From assembly GCA_027605045.1 (NCBI GenBank), contig JAQFWX010000018.1, positions 682,001-746,000 of the forward strand: a stretch of DNA of 64,000 bases, read 5' to 3'. The position numbers and the translations under genes are program-made. Shown here one piece after another: positions 12,699 through 24,332 of this stretch (its first letter is position 1; each line of letters begins with the position of its first letter). The notes under the pieces are model-generated. The model searched no databases, was not told the origin of the DNA, and worked only from the letters and a program-made list of their open reading frames with translations. The DNA comes from Phallus indusiatus. Taxonomy: Eukaryota > Basidiomycota > Agaricomycetes > Phallales > Phallaceae.

Positions 12699-14241
12699 AT
12701 GCCTGCTCAGACAGCGTACTCGAATAACACAACTTTTGGTTCCAAGTCTTCCGACTTGTCAGTAATCTTGGTCACCGGCTCTTATGACCACGAAATTCGT
12801 TTTTGGGAAGCTTGGAGTGGCATCTGCTCAAGAACTATCCCTCGGTCTGGAGAAACGGGTGTACGTAGTTCAATCCTCATATAACCAACACTCTATAACC
12901 AACACAAAACCAACACAACACAGCAAGTTAACCGTCTAGCTATATCTCCTGAGTAAGAAACAAAACGTGCTATCCTCAATTTATCAATATGTTGATACAT
13001 TCTTACCCAGTAAAAGATATCTTGCAGCTGCCATCCATAAGAAAGTCAATATTTACGACATAGCAAGCTCCTCGTCTAGTCCTGTATTACACCATATCCC
13101 TTTCACATTCTTCCAATACAAATTTACCTTTTATGCTAGGTGGTTACTTTTGACGGACATACAGCTAATGTTACTTCTTTGTGTTTCCATACCGGAGGAA
13201 AGTGGCTCGTAACTGGCAGTGAAGACGGCACCATTCGAATATGGGACCTATCGTATGTCACCATTTATTCTTAGTCTGAGCGCAATCGAGACACCACTCT
13301 CAGGAGCAACCATTCTCACCGAAGCTACGACAATGGAGCACCAGGTAAAGTGGTTTTCCCGTGATGCGGAGAAAGTGATTGTAACCATTTCTCCCCCGCA
13401 GTTAATGACATTTGCATACACCCGAGCCAAGGAGAGCTTATTTCATGCGATCAAGCGGGTAGTATAAAGCAATGGGATCTAACTGAAAATATTTGCACAC
13501 TTGAATTAGTAAGTAGACGTTCTCCTCAATATTATTTTTAATCGTCCACTACAGGCACCAGCAGGGAATGTACCTATCCGGTCTGTTACTATAGCGTCTG
13601 ATGGACAAATTCTGGTCGCGGGAAATAACAAAGTGCATCCACATAATCCAAAGATCCCCTCTTATGTACCTCACCAAGCTAATTTAGGGAAAATGTTATG
13701 TTTGGAAGATCAATTCAGAAGGATCCTCACTTCCCAGGTTTCAGGCTCTCACCAAGTTTGCAGCCCATAACAAGTACCTTACTCGCTGCCTGCTTAGTCC
13801 GGATGTTAAGTAAGTTGGACTCATTTACGGTCCCCCGCGGTTTTTCATAAGCTGTTTTTGATACAGAGTGTTGGCCACTTGTTCTGCTGACACCACTGTG
13901 AAGATATGGTCTATCTCTTCAAACTATGAGTTTAAGCAAGAGAAAGTGTTGCTCGGACATCAAAGATGGGTTTGGGACGCGGCGTTCAGTGCCGATTCGG
14001 CCTATTTAGTAACAGGTAATGAGCCACGATCGCGGGCTCAACTTGCAATAATAACCTTACCTTAAAGCCTCCTCGGACCACGTCGCGCGTCTTTGGGAGA
14101 TGTCAACAGGTGAGACTGTCCGTCAGTACAACGGACATCACAAAGGTATGCATTGTTTTGTTCATTTCCGGAGATGCAATACTAACGGGTATTACTCCTC
14201 AAGCTGTTGTGTGCTGCGCTCTTCATGATGGCACCGGTTAG
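12699..14241 (+). CDS. LST8: WD40 protein LST8, TOR complex subunit
   Basis: LST8 is a seven-blade WD40 propeller that binds the TOR kinase domain in TORC1 and TORC2. Spliced exons give repeats in order: [36 protein letters not shown] with [23 protein letters not shown], the poorly spaced middle repeats ending in QWDL and ENVMVWK-like segments, [16 protein letters not shown], and a last blade ending [15 protein letters not shown] before TAG 14239-14241. The ATG at 12699 begins [10 protein letters not shown]. Exon joins checked by frame: GGT/CAAGTTAACC and CCTGA/TAAAAGATAT. Length and repeat order fit LST8, and the product is almost entirely propeller as in the family. Confidence 0.9.
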
Positions 14242-15160
14242 TAAATATATACCTTGAAAAGTTTGTAATAATAGAGCAAATGGTAAGAGTACACCCTCCG
14301 CTTGTTGAACGAATAATTTATATTGAATAGATTGCGAGATTGAATACATGCACAGTGTAGATTAAATTGAGAATGCTTGCCTTTCATGTAACCCACCCGA
14401 ATGTTCCCAATTTTTCTGGGATGGTCATTCATTGAGAAGTTGTTGGTCGAGGTGTCTGATCTGCGCCGATTGGGTCTTTCATCCTGAGCTTCTCCTAATG
14501 CACACGAAAACTATTGCTCCAACACGGTGAGCTCCGGCTAGGGACATTCTTTTACCCTGGTATGCACATCTATGTTTCAAAAGTGGGTACATAATAACGT
14601 CTAGATTCTAAAAGGTTCCGGTCATTGACTCCAGCTGTCGATACTTGTACGTATCGGCGGATATGGAAAATTTTATATATATCATCGTTTCTTCGAAGCT
14701 GGTTTGATGCTCGGAGGGAAAACGTTTTTTAAGCTCTTTTTAATAATCTGACCATGGTTTTAGGGAACGTGTTAGGGACATGGCTGACTGCAACCGCGTT
14801 TTAGGAGACGAATCATTTGTATAGACGCTGCTATACTCCCTTTTGATGAAACTCTTTCTTCTACCACTCATCCCCGATCTTTGAAAATTACATTATGTTG
14901 AATGCAAGCCTCTCGGGACATTGAACCCTCTTTCTTTTGTCGAGAGACCTTTGTTATGCCTCGCTTCACTGCAAGATGAAATTCAGTCCTTCTTAAAGGT
15001 TCTGGACATTGAGAAGTAGAATCCGCATCCCACTGCATCTTGTCTTTTTTCGCGTACCTCAAAAGTTCTTCTTCGTTTCAACACATTTACAAAGCTGTCG
15101 TCGACTTCTGCAGTGAGCTGTTGTCTCTAGCACCTTTCTCGGGCATTGAATTCTATATAG
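14242..15160. other. Intergenic, about 920 bp without a recognised gene
   Basis: Neither strand gives a convincing ORF. The minus-strand open frames at 14238-14432 and 14868-15062 have no family features or splice context. A pyrimidine-rich stretch near 14850-15060 could be leader sequence for the small gene starting at 15161. No tRNA-like T-loop was found. Confidence 0.4.
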
Positions 15161-15444
15161 ATGACTTTCCAGGTTGGTTCTCGAGTGAGTTTTGTGAATG
15201 CAAGAACTCAACTTCCAGAAACGGGCACAATCATATCCACCAATGATCGTTTGAGTGATGTCAGTCCTTGCATAGAGCTTACTCCAAGTCTTGATACTAA
15301 CAATGAAATTTAGGGAACCGTAATCGTAACAGTTCAACGCGATAATGGTGGAACTGTACAGTTACCGTAGGTCTCCAATCTCTCAAATCCAACTTTGGAG
15401 CTTCTAATTAAATTTGTAGAGTTGCCGCACTTCAGCCCGCATAA
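15161..15444 (+). CDS. Small hypothetical protein, 58 residues, three exons
   Basis: I assembled this gene from three short exons: 15161-15259, 15314-15366 and 15420-15444. The first intron (15260-15313) starts GTCAGT and ends with a textbook TACTAAC branch before TTTAG. The second (15367-15419) starts GTAGGT and ends TTGTAG. Frames join without a stop and give 58 residues, opening MTFQVGSRVSFVNARTQLP and ending VQLPVAALQPA before TAA. The alternating pattern VGSRVSF, GTII, GTVIVTVQRDNGG, VQLP suggests a small all-beta, SH3- or KOW-like barrel. That is an inference from pattern only. The ATG directly follows TATAG, so an upstream exon is possible. Function unknown. Confidence 0.5.
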
Positions 15445-15595
15445 GTTTATTCGTAACACGAGCTCACGCTAGCCTGGAAGCATTGGACTGTTTGTCTTTT
15501 TATGCATTTGTATATTTATCAACCTCTTTTCATTGACATGTATGCATGGATTGATTTTTTGTATCATTGGCTTAGAAAGCTGTGTCAAATAATAA

Positions 15596-16646
15596 TTAAA
15601 GTATTTGCGTCTTGTTTGACTGTGGTAGTGGATCAGGTGACGGAAAATCCTACACGAACAGATAAAGAGACCGCTAAATTGAAGAGTTGGAAAGGACAAG
15701 ACATACCCTTAACATTACACTCAGCCTAGGGGATTGATCTAGTTGATTTCCTTCGAAATCGCGTCCCCGCAGCGATATCGAATGAAGGTAGGAATAACGA
15801 ACGTGATTACTGATGATCAATTGATCCGTCAGCACACATTTAGAAATATGTGGCGTAATTACCTTTGTACATATACACTGCCGGGGGTGAGGAGTAATTC
15901 AAAAAAATTGTCCTTGTTTGTTTTATCTTCCATGCGAAGAACTCGCGAACCTCCTAAAGATACTGCAGCTATCCACGAACCGCTTGCCTCGAGATTATCT
16001 ACGTGCGGCAAGATGTGACCATTTGATGAGAGATGCAAAATGTGAGTTTGCGTTTTTGTATTCGGTGGGAGAAGAGAATGTAATCGATTTTTAATAATGC
16101 TGAGGGAAGAAGAATAAACTTCGGGCCAAGATGTCAAGTGACATTCCCTATAGTTGAAAATGACTCCATCATAATGTTTCTAAACGTGATGTATCAAATA
16201 TCCAACTTTTGCCTGATGACAGCAGACACATACTTCTTGAAAATCGTATAGATTTTCAGGGCAGAAAATACTATCAAAATGATCGTTCTCTTTAGCTGAA
16301 AGAGGTAATGATGATCCATAGGCTTTCCGTCGTTTCTGATATGACCGTGATCCAGAGTCGTCTAACTTTTGGAGGGCAAACCGTAACAAGATAGCTTGTT
16401 CCCTAACGTCTAAAAATTGCGGAATAAACGTAAAATCGTTAGGGATACGAGCGTTCACAGGTCTGAGATATGGCGCGAGCTCCACGGGTGCCGTTGAAAA
16501 ACGATAATTGGGGAGCCGCCAGTTGAACAATAACTTCCGAGTCAATATCTATTTGAAGGTGTTAAGCTCCGTGTATAAAGGGAGAGCGAGTAAAGCCATA
16601 CGTTTCTGCGTAACTTCACCAGGCTCGTTACCGCTTGCCGCTGCAT
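15596..16646 (-). CDS. ALKBH7-like 2-oxoglutarate/Fe(II) dioxygenase, probably mitochondrial
   Basis: Minus-strand exons give an AlkB-fold protein closest to the ALKBH7 branch, a mitochondrial member of the family. The iron site is HVDN (His and Asp), followed by SWIAAVSLGGSRVLRM; the distal His is likely in NHVRYSYLHSI, with PRLSVMLR supplying the 2-oxoglutarate arginine region. The long open frame at the 5' end begins only with TTG. Adding an upstream exon (ATG 16644-16646, then a 53-nt intron with GTATGG and CAAATAG ends) gives MQRQAVTSLVKLRRN joined to ILTRKLLFNW. That is basic and free of acids, as expected for a mitochondrial presequence. A last intron with GTATGT and GTGTAG ends moves the stop to 15596-15598. 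Only 14 bp separate its ATG from that of the next gene. Confidence 0.8.
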
Positions 16647-16660
16647 TGCCGCCGATCAGC
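16647..16660. promoter_or_regulatory. 14-bp spacer between divergent start codons (ALKBH7-like / CINP-like)
   Basis: The minus-strand ATG ends at 16646 and the plus-strand ATG starts at 16661. Any leaders and core promoters must therefore overlap the opposite gene's coding sequence. This depends on the added first exon of the dioxygenase gene being right. Confidence 0.55.
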
Positions 16661-17507
16661 ATGAGTCGCTTGGCTTCTTTCAAAGGACCCTCGGCGCCGT
16701 CGTCGTCGCCTGTTCGAGCACCGCAGCGTTCTTCGTCATCTCCATCTAAGTCTTTTGAGTCGACATATCTCCGTAAAACTCGACAATTGTTGACTGAGTT
16801 TCATGAAACTGCTTTTAGCTGGGATGAGCTACTTTCTGACGGACAGGAGATGCTGGAAAGGTTGATTAACACTAGAACAGAGCTCGAGCAAGTTTCTCGT
16901 TTATGTTCTCCTTCCTTCTCGTGATCTAAAGTGTCTGTGTTCTTCTGATTGGACTAATAGGAATGAAATAACACTTGCCAAAATGACTCTACCTCCTCCA
17001 AACTTCATCACATCGCGAATTCAAAGCATGGAGAGATGTTTACACGGTCTGGCTAAGATTGGCAACTCTTCGGTATGTCCCATTACATCCCCAATGATTT
17101 CATACTGAATTGCTGCAGCAAAGATTGTTTGAAAAAATGACTTCTATCATGGAAAGCATGGAACAACTTTTATTCGATGCATGCCAGAACAAAGGGCCTC
17201 ATTGGACCCAGCATGAGCCTTTGCAGACGACTTGGTCTTTGGATCATTTAAGTGCGCTATCTGATTTCAATTTTCCGATATTTATTTATTTAACTCTGAG
17301 TTGTTAGCTCAGCGTTTAGCCTCTCTTGTTCACGTTTATCATCAGACAAACTTCATCACGCAAAAGCTCATCGCGGAAATCCGTCCACATGACACTTCAT
17401 TCTCAGAATCAAGCCAACTTCTCGCAGAATGGATAGCCCGATTTCAATTGACACGATTTGAGTTAGAAGAATGGGGCGACATTATCAAAGCTGAGCTTAC
17501 ACAATAA
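16661..17507 (+). CDS. CINP-like coiled/helical protein (CDK2-interacting protein family, tentative)
   Basis: Four or more exons encode a mainly helical protein. A Ser-rich start (MSRLASFKGPSAPSSSPVR) is followed by YLRKTRQLLTEFHETAFSWDELL, then MERCLHGLAKIGNSS, KMTSIMESMEQLLFDAC, a TTWSLDHL segment, LASLVHVYHQTNFITQKLI and a Trp-containing C-terminal helix ending AEWIARFQLTRFELEEWGD. The spacing of the KI/KM helix, the TW..L motif and the VYH..Q.....KL helix resembles human CINP, a protein linked to CDK2, replication checkpoints and the 55LCC ATPase. The match is by pattern only. The first intron fits the frame only with a GC donor (GCAAGT at 16888). Confidence 0.55.
16888..16960 (+). other. 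Candidate GC-AG intron in the CINP-like gene
   Basis: The donor reads CTCGA/GCAAGTTT and the acceptor GGACTAATAG. Only this join keeps the frame open (LE then NEITLAKM). The nearby GT donors lead to an immediate stop or the wrong phase. Confidence 0.6.
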
Positions 17508-17546
17508 AAGCTAATATTAATAGTACAATTTACATTATAGCAACAA

Positions 17547-20500
17547 CTATACATCTTCATCGGATATATGTATCTCGTCTGTATTTTGAATTATAATGTT
17601 ACTCTCGTTATCTTGTTGGTCTTGTTCGTTATCTGAACGAGAATCAGCTTGCATACGTGCCGCAACGAAGCCGGGTCTCGCGGAATCATCAACAGCCTTT
17701 TCGACGGTGGACATGGCGTCCCCGGGCTCCGCGTCCGTGGCTTTAGACCCTTGCCTAGTGGTCATTGCTTGTGCGACCAAGAATGAGGCTTCGGTATTGA
17801 ATTGAGCTTGAACGCTACGTTTGATACGAAGCATTTCCCGGAATGTGTCCTCCGAGCCAGTATCTATTTCGAAATTGTGCCACTCGGCCCAGAATTTAGG
17901 ATCAACGCGAGGGTCACAGAATTGAGAGGCATGCGCATAAATGGCACGTGCGCGATCAATTTCGCCCATTTTACGCTCTAACGCTGCAAAACGCAAACAC
18001 ATTTGAGCGGCCTGCCCATTGGGCAGGACTTCTAAGGCTTTTTCATAAACCGGGCGAGTCGCAGGTAGTCCATAGTTCGCAACGATCTTGGCGATGTATA
18101 TGGTAAACATCTATAATCTGATGTCAATGTAAAATAGCATTTTATGTAACGAAGACGAACATCGTATTTATCCTCGTCGGCGACGTTTTGGGTAGCGCGT
18201 TCGTAAATGTTCATCGCCCTTTTTGCCAGACCGAAGTCCTCTTCCAACTGCCCGTACATTAAATATAATGGTTTGCATAACGCTGGAGGACATTTTTCTA
18301 AGGCTTGTTCAAAAAGATCGCGCGCACGTTCCAATTTTGATCCTCCCTGCGGAATGATTAATAACGAGAGACATCAAAGTTTCTTCGAAAACGTACGTAG
18401 CGCTTAGTGAATTTGGATAAATAAATATTCCACAATTCGAAGGCAACAGGAAAAGTGAAGAGCTCCACACCACGTTCGAAGACCTTCACTTCCGAGTCAG
18501 TAGAGAGGTATATCCCGAGCTGGGAAATTACAGACCTTGAAACTTTCTTCAAAATACTCGTTCTCTTCCAAAAATTGAGCATAATTCACGATGATCTAAG
18601 CCTTTATTAGGAAAAATTGTATCACAAGGCAAATTAATGACCGTACTTGAGCATTGGCTATTCGAAGTTCTAGGATTTTGTCATAGACGCTTTTGGTTGT
18701 CTCAACAGTCCCAATGGACTCTTCCAAATCGATATAAAAGGACCAAAGCTTCAAAGACTTGAATAAGCGAGCTTGAACAGGCAGTGACTGCAACAATATT
18801 AGAGAATTCATATAAGCTAGCCATAATAATCATACCTGATCGTGATAGTTGATTCGAGGGTTTTTTGGAATAACAGCAGCTCGCTGCATTACCCGAATGG
18901 CTTCATCGTAATTTCTAAGACGGCGAGCCGAATAAGCTGAGAGAATTTGAATAGAAAAAATACATACTCATGGCGTAGTTCCAGTTCAGACCATTCGCAC
19001 CAGACTTCAGCAAGGTCGTCCACATACCGAAAGGGAACTAAAGTAGCCTTCTGAAGAATTTTTCTTGCACTTTCAAGGTCCACTTCTGCATTTCCACTTG
19101 AGCCTCCTTCTTCATAAAATTTAGCAAAATTAATGTAAATTCGATGCAAATTTGCGGAAGCTCGTCGGGGATTGATAGATTCCAAAGCTTTATTGTAAGT
19201 TTCCACAATCTGAATATTGTATTAGTACTGATGAAGCGCAGCAGGAAATTATTTCGAACTTTCTCATCATTAGTACCCCATAGAGCAACGCGTTTCTCCC
19301 ATTCCTGTACATCGTTAGGATTCCGCCGTATTAGAACGTCATTGACCAAAAATGGTCGTCGGTCCATCAATTCCTCAAATGATTTCATCATATTGTCAAG
19401 AACCTCCTCCGTCTCTTTTGTCTCCTCGTCGTCTACTTCGGAATCTGCCAAAGATTCCATTAGAGAGCTGATCAAAGTCTCTGAATACTCGGCATATGCG
19501 TCGAAAATTTGTGTGAAATCCCGAATAGTTAGTACGGTGCTTATGCCTTGCTCAAAAATACTCTTAGCTCTCTCAAAATCGCCTCGTTTGATCCAATACG
19601 TCGCAAGTCCCGTCCAAAGGCGACCAGCTTGATCTTTATAAACTTCTAATCCGTCCTTGTGGACTATTTTTTCTATGTCAAGCTTCCTCGAACTGTTTGG
19701 ATCTTCATCTTCATCGTAAGTACTGGATTCCCCGTTCGTTTGACCGTCAGACTGAGTCTGATCTAATTCTTCTAATCCAAACCCGACCTCTTCAGCAAAT
19801 TTCTCCACAACGTCCAACCAAACTCCCAACAATTGATATGGACTTTTACCATCAGGACTAGTGTACTCTCCTCTTGCCGCCTGACGTACTAGCTTCAAAA
19901 GCAATTTAGCAGCTTCTAGAGGGCGAGGCGAGGGATTTGTGGGAGATAACAGAAGATCGGTGTAACGTTCCGTCAAGCTGGGATCGATAGCCAGATAACG
20001 TCGGTATACGGAAACAAGAGTGCTTCCTGCTTTCGATTCAGCCCATAAGATATACATAACCCAAACTCGAGAATGCAATGAGGGTGGTAGCGTTCGGAGA
20101 GCCCGATCAAATGTCCGACGTGCATGGCAATGTGAAATAAGAGGAGGACATAACGGATGGAAGAATATGTTGAAATATAGCAGCCATATCCGAGGCATCT
20201 AAAGAATCGTATCATTCAAATATTCAGAGATGAGCCCAAAATCAAGCTTACATTAGGTAAATACATTAATGCACGCTCAAAGGTGGCAATGAGAGATTTC
20301 CACTCTTCCCAACCAATAACAGGATTTAACCCGCCTTCCCATGTCAGCATTTCTGCTTGTTCATCTTCCAGCGCTTCTCTCATTTCTTGTAGTTTTTTGC
20401 GGCCACCCGCACGTTTTGGTTTAATGGCTTTCCCTAATACATACCAAGAACGTGTTTCGAGATAGGCTTTCCATAGCTTGAAAGAGCCAGGGAATTGGGC

Positions 20501-20806
20501 TAGGGCTGCCTCAAAAAGATATGTCAAACGTCGCAAGGATGTTCGCGCTACGGGAGTCGCAAGAGGACCCAATAAATTAACAGCTTGAGTGGGTAAATCT
20601 ACAGCAGGCGCGGTTTTTTGCGATGCGTTCAAAGCTTCCTTAGTCGTATGGATGGCGGTCCACCAGTGTCGGAAAGAGTGAGGATTGTATAGCAGATCCT
20701 CCTCACGATTAAGATCCTTTAGAGATAATATGTCATCATCTTTAGTTGGGTTCGGGATTGGAGATGTTAAGGGAAACAGAGAGCTAAGGCTGTCCAGCAA
20801 GGACAT
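17547..20806 (-). CDS. SYF1: Pre-mRNA-splicing factor SYF1 (HAT-repeat protein)
   Basis: SYF1 (human XAB2) is a scaffold of the Prp19-associated (NTC) complex in the spliceosome. The minus-strand gene begins MSLLDSLSSLFPLTSPIPNP and contains many half-a-TPR (HAT) repeats with their W..Y/W..E and P spacing, for example ELWNIYLSKFTKRY, RLWTGLATYWIKRGDFERAK and FWAEWHNFEIDTGSEDTFREM, which includes the conserved ML..KR region. The tail is acidic and ends DEIHISDEDV. Length, repeat content and N terminus fit the family. Several introns of about 50 nt lie between repeats. ATG at 20804-20806 is unambiguous. Confidence 0.93.
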
Positions 20807-20861
20807 GGTCGTTTTCGCGAAAAGTCCGTCTCAAGTTTCGCTGACTAAGCCAACGCAGACG
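20807..20861. promoter_or_regulatory. Short divergent promoter, SYF1 / Xaa-Pro aminopeptidase
   Basis: Only 55 bp separate the SYF1 ATG from the likely ATG of the aminopeptidase. The CATG at 20804-20807 contains the SYF1 start on the minus strand and an in-frame plus-strand ATG, so a 19-residue longer aminopeptidase start would even overlap the SYF1 codon. Confidence 0.55.
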
Positions 20862-22623
20862 ATGCCTCTGACACAGTCAGAAAAGTCTTTGCTCGCTGGA
20901 ACTGCGGGATCCGGCTCAAGTGCACGATTATTAAAGGTAAATTGTAATATTGAAATCTACTTTTACAAAACTTAACAAGCTCCAGAGCTGTCGAACGCTG
21001 CTCGTCCTTTCTTTCATATGTGCCTTGTCATTCTTCGCCCTCCACAGACTCAACTCCAATACCCATCGAAACAAGCTTTATCCCAGGCCTATTCCCTTTC
21101 TCAAACGTTGCGATGGTATATCACCCATATCCTCAGAAGAATTTCGCGCAAGGCAAAATGCACTCGCCCAAGAACTGCATGTCCTCAAGGCGTCTGCATA
21201 TATCGCTGAACCTAGTGCAGATGCTTACTATTTTGGCAATATAAGCCAGGAGTCTTGGCATTTGAGTGAACGGCCGTTTCTACTGTTAATATCTCCCTTA
21301 ACCTCCAATGCCACAATTCGGGCAAAGATTACTATTTTGACCCCCAAATTTGAGGCTACACGCGCCAAATTATTAAACATTGCTGGAGAGGATGTTGAAT
21401 TAGTTGACTGGGCCGAAGATGAAGATCCATATCTGAAAGCATTGTCCTCATTGCCAGAAGGCTCGGAAAATTCCTTAATCCTTCTCTCGGAGTCTACTAG
21501 ATTGTTCATCCGTGATGGTCTGCAGTCTGCTGCACCCTCTGCCAACGTGCAGTCAGCTCCATATTCTATTCGTGTTCTCCGTGAGAGGAAGTCCCCTACG
21601 GAAATAGCTCTCCTGCGTTGTGTCAATGAGGTGATATAGGCTTCTAGCTTCGTATTATTACTCTCATTCTCTACACCGCAGGTTACTCTTTTAGCAATAC
21701 GACACGTGCGAGACGAACTACATTTCGGAATCCGTCAGTCGGAGGTTTCGACACGAGTGAGCCAAATTCTATTGGCAGCTGGTCTAGCCGATCCTTATGG
21801 CCTTGTTCTCTTCGGCGGTAAGAAATAATTGATATACATACCGTTATGGGTGATGAAATTGTGACCGTCGTTCCCTACAGAGAATGCTGCTCGTCCTCAT
21901 GGAGGACCAGTTGATAAAAAGCTCGCTAAGGAGGATCTTATATTGTTCGACATAGGTGCTAAATTGCACGGCTATACAAGTGATGTTACCAGAGTCAGTC
22001 AACGTATTCAGCGGTCGGCAACAAATCTGATCTATTTGTTTTTATATAGACTTTCGCTTTGAAGGTAAGTTTTCTGACTCAAATTAGTTTAGCTAGCACT
22101 CAAACGTACTGGGAGGCTTCAAAAATACCCCCTCGACATGTTAAATTATGGAATATCGTAAAAGCTGCCCAGGAGTCTGCGTTGTCTGCGGCCATCGCAG
22201 GCACGGAAGGGGAGGATGTGGACAAAGCCGCTCGAAATCTCATTGAACAGAGCGGATATGGTCGGTATTTCACCCATCGTCTTGGTCATGGTATACGAGA
22301 AAGCCTTTCTATGAATTAAATTCCCTTAATGTGAGTTGACATTGTGTCGTACTTAGGAATCGGCCTGGAGGGGCACGAGAATCCATATCTCCGCGGTGGA
22401 AGTAAGGATATTCTTATGCCTGGGCACACATTTTCGAATGAGCCTGGCATATACATAGATGGAACGGCATGTTCTATTTCGTCTCTGATTCGTTTGATTA
22501 CTAGCTAACTGCGCGAAGGTTGGCATCCGGTTGGAAGATTGTTTCGTGATTCAAGAAAACGGTCGTGCTGTGTATCTCACAGAAGGAGTCGGAGGGGCTG
22601 CTAGGGATCCATGGCATATTTAA
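20862..22623 (+). CDS. Xaa-Pro aminopeptidase (M24B family), membrane-anchored
   Basis: A metallopeptidase of the pita-bread fold that removes N-terminal residues before proline. After a short Ser-rich start (MPLTQSEKSLLAGTAG) there is one hydrophobic segment (LLVLSFICALSFFALH), so it is probably a signal-anchored type II membrane or secretory enzyme. The N-terminal domain follows, then the catalytic domain with all metal ligands: DIGAKLHGYTSDVTR (two Asp), THRLGHGIGLEGHE (His), NEPGIYIDGT (Glu) and VGIRLEDCF (Glu). The start at 20862 keeps SYF1 and this gene apart; 20805 is an in-frame alternative. The intron before VGIRLED seems to use a GC donor. The stop is TAA 22621-22623. Confidence 0.88.
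22467..22518 (+). other. Candidate GC-AG intron in the Xaa-Pro aminopeptidase gene
   Basis: The donor reads GGAACG/GCATGTTC and the acceptor GCGCGAAG. This 52-nt intron joins GIYIDGT to VGIRLED, the family's metal-binding region, in frame. A CTAGCTAAC branch-like word lies just before the acceptor. The donor is weaker than the other three GC donors here. Confidence 0.5.
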
Positions 22624-22815
22624 TTCTCTTCGCGAAGACCTTGAGGACGGATTTTTATCACCGATCTGTATTTGCGATTTTGTGCAGCAGCTCACAAACT
22701 AAATCTCAGTCCCTGATTTTAACCCTATGTCGCTGACGTAATAAACCACCACTAGAGTGACAATTCGTGACTGAGTCACGTTCTTACGCTCTTTCTCCCA
22801 ACACGAATTACACGC

Positions 22816-23642
22816 ATGCAGGATCTCGTCGCTCCAAGGCCGCTTCGATTGGCAGCAACGCCGTCGTTTGCATTCTACTCTTCTCATACTTCTCCCCCGT
22901 CATCTTATATACGTCCCAAGCAGTCTTCTGTCCGGCTAAGGTCTTCTCCTTCCGCTGAAGCATTCGCGAGATTGTCTATTTCAGATGGAAGTGACGTTGA
23001 ACATAGCAATGATAAAGATCATTCTTCTTTGATCATCGATGACGCCGACGTACCTCCTTCAACGTCTCCTCGGTAATCCTCACTCACTTTGCACTTAGCA
23101 ACATCTCGCGCTTATCATAACCTAGACTTTCTCCAGAAGCTTTGGAAGAGTTTCTTTCCATACTACAACCTGTTATAATGAGAAATCCCGATTCCCCTAT
23201 TATTAGACCTCGATTTGATCGTCCGTATTCATGGGGTCATAAGCGAAACCGATCTAGCAGTTCTGATGAATATCGCTCCATCTCCGAACAGTCCTTGCAT
23301 TCAAAATCCGGAGAGGACTCGTTGGATCAAGTTAGCGATGAAATCAAATATGACAACCGACATTGGCATTATTCTTCCGTGTTATGTACGCTTTCTTTTT
23401 CTTTGACATTAGTGTTGTCGTGAGTGACAGCTCTTTCAGCGTCTCCCATTTCCCGCACACACACGCAAAATCCTCTGGCTCGCTGTGTGTCTCAAGACAT
23501 GGAAATATCATCTTTTTTATTACGCGCGGTGTCCCCGCGTCTTTCAACTCCCTCGATTCTTGCATTGGCGCAGTCGATTCCCATACCTTCTTCACCATTT
23601 CCCTCTTCGCGTGAACCTTCACCTCAGACTGTAGAAGTTTAA
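22816..23642 (+). CDS. Ser-rich hypothetical protein
   Basis: Three exons join in frame: from ATG 22816 to about TSPR, an intron starting GTAATCC and ending CCTAG, a middle exon containing PEALEEFLSILQPVIMRNPDSP, an intron with GTACGC and GACAG ends, and a last exon to TAA 23640-23642. The product is rich in Ser, Pro and Arg and looks largely disordered. One amphipathic helix is likely at EALEEFLSILQPVI. No domain is recognised. The true start could be further upstream; the frame around 22767 also has an ATG but in another phase. Function unknown. Confidence 0.5.
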
Positions 23643-24332
23643 GATAATGGAGGTGTTTAGTCTTCCGCTCAATTGTAGTGATATAAGTGTACCTCCATTA
23701 AGCTGCATTCCGCTCTCTTCTGTAGCGTTTTTTTTATTACGTAGATGGACTATTGGATGAAACGAATTCCTTTTTTTAAGCTACCTTTGTATTAGTTTAA
23801 CTATATATGTTGAGTTTTCACGTAAATCCGGACCTAGTTTACTCTGATCAGTTCAATATCTTTCTTTCCCCTCTCCATTGAACGTATTGCCATGAGGTCA
23901 AATACTATCTGTCAATGTTCGCTGCATCTAATGAATCAGACTGTTGGGAGACGTACGTCCTTGTTCTTTGATCATGTCGACGGTGTTGCTACCGCAGCAC
24001 GCCTGTATTTTAATCTTTAAGAGTCGGAATGCTAACAGTAATCAAAAGCAATAAAGCCATTTGAGCTACGAAATGCATGGGCCTCCGACTTGCACCGGCT
24101 TGGGGCAGACCAAAAAATTCACGTCCTCATTGGTAGGGTCTGTAAGAAGTCGACTACCGTGTGCAGGATGTAACGCCAATTCACCCGTTAGGTGAGTTTG
24201 TTTATATTAAAGTTCCACGACTGACCTAACTGACATCCACGACCGAAGTCCAAAAATATAGAAGTAAATGAATGGTAAACTACACAGCATGAGTCTTGAC
24301 CGTAAATGTGTTTACATTGGCGAGATAGGAGT
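23643..24332. other. Convergent intergenic region, nothing recognised
   Basis: About 690 bp between the 3' ends of two genes. It is AT-rich with T-runs that probably form the 3' UTR and polyadenylation regions. No ORF with family features, RNA gene or repeat was seen. Confidence 0.45.

Noticed and set aside
15059..15337. Minus-strand open frame over the 58-residue gene
   Set aside because: No family motifs; the plus strand has matching splice signals and phases.
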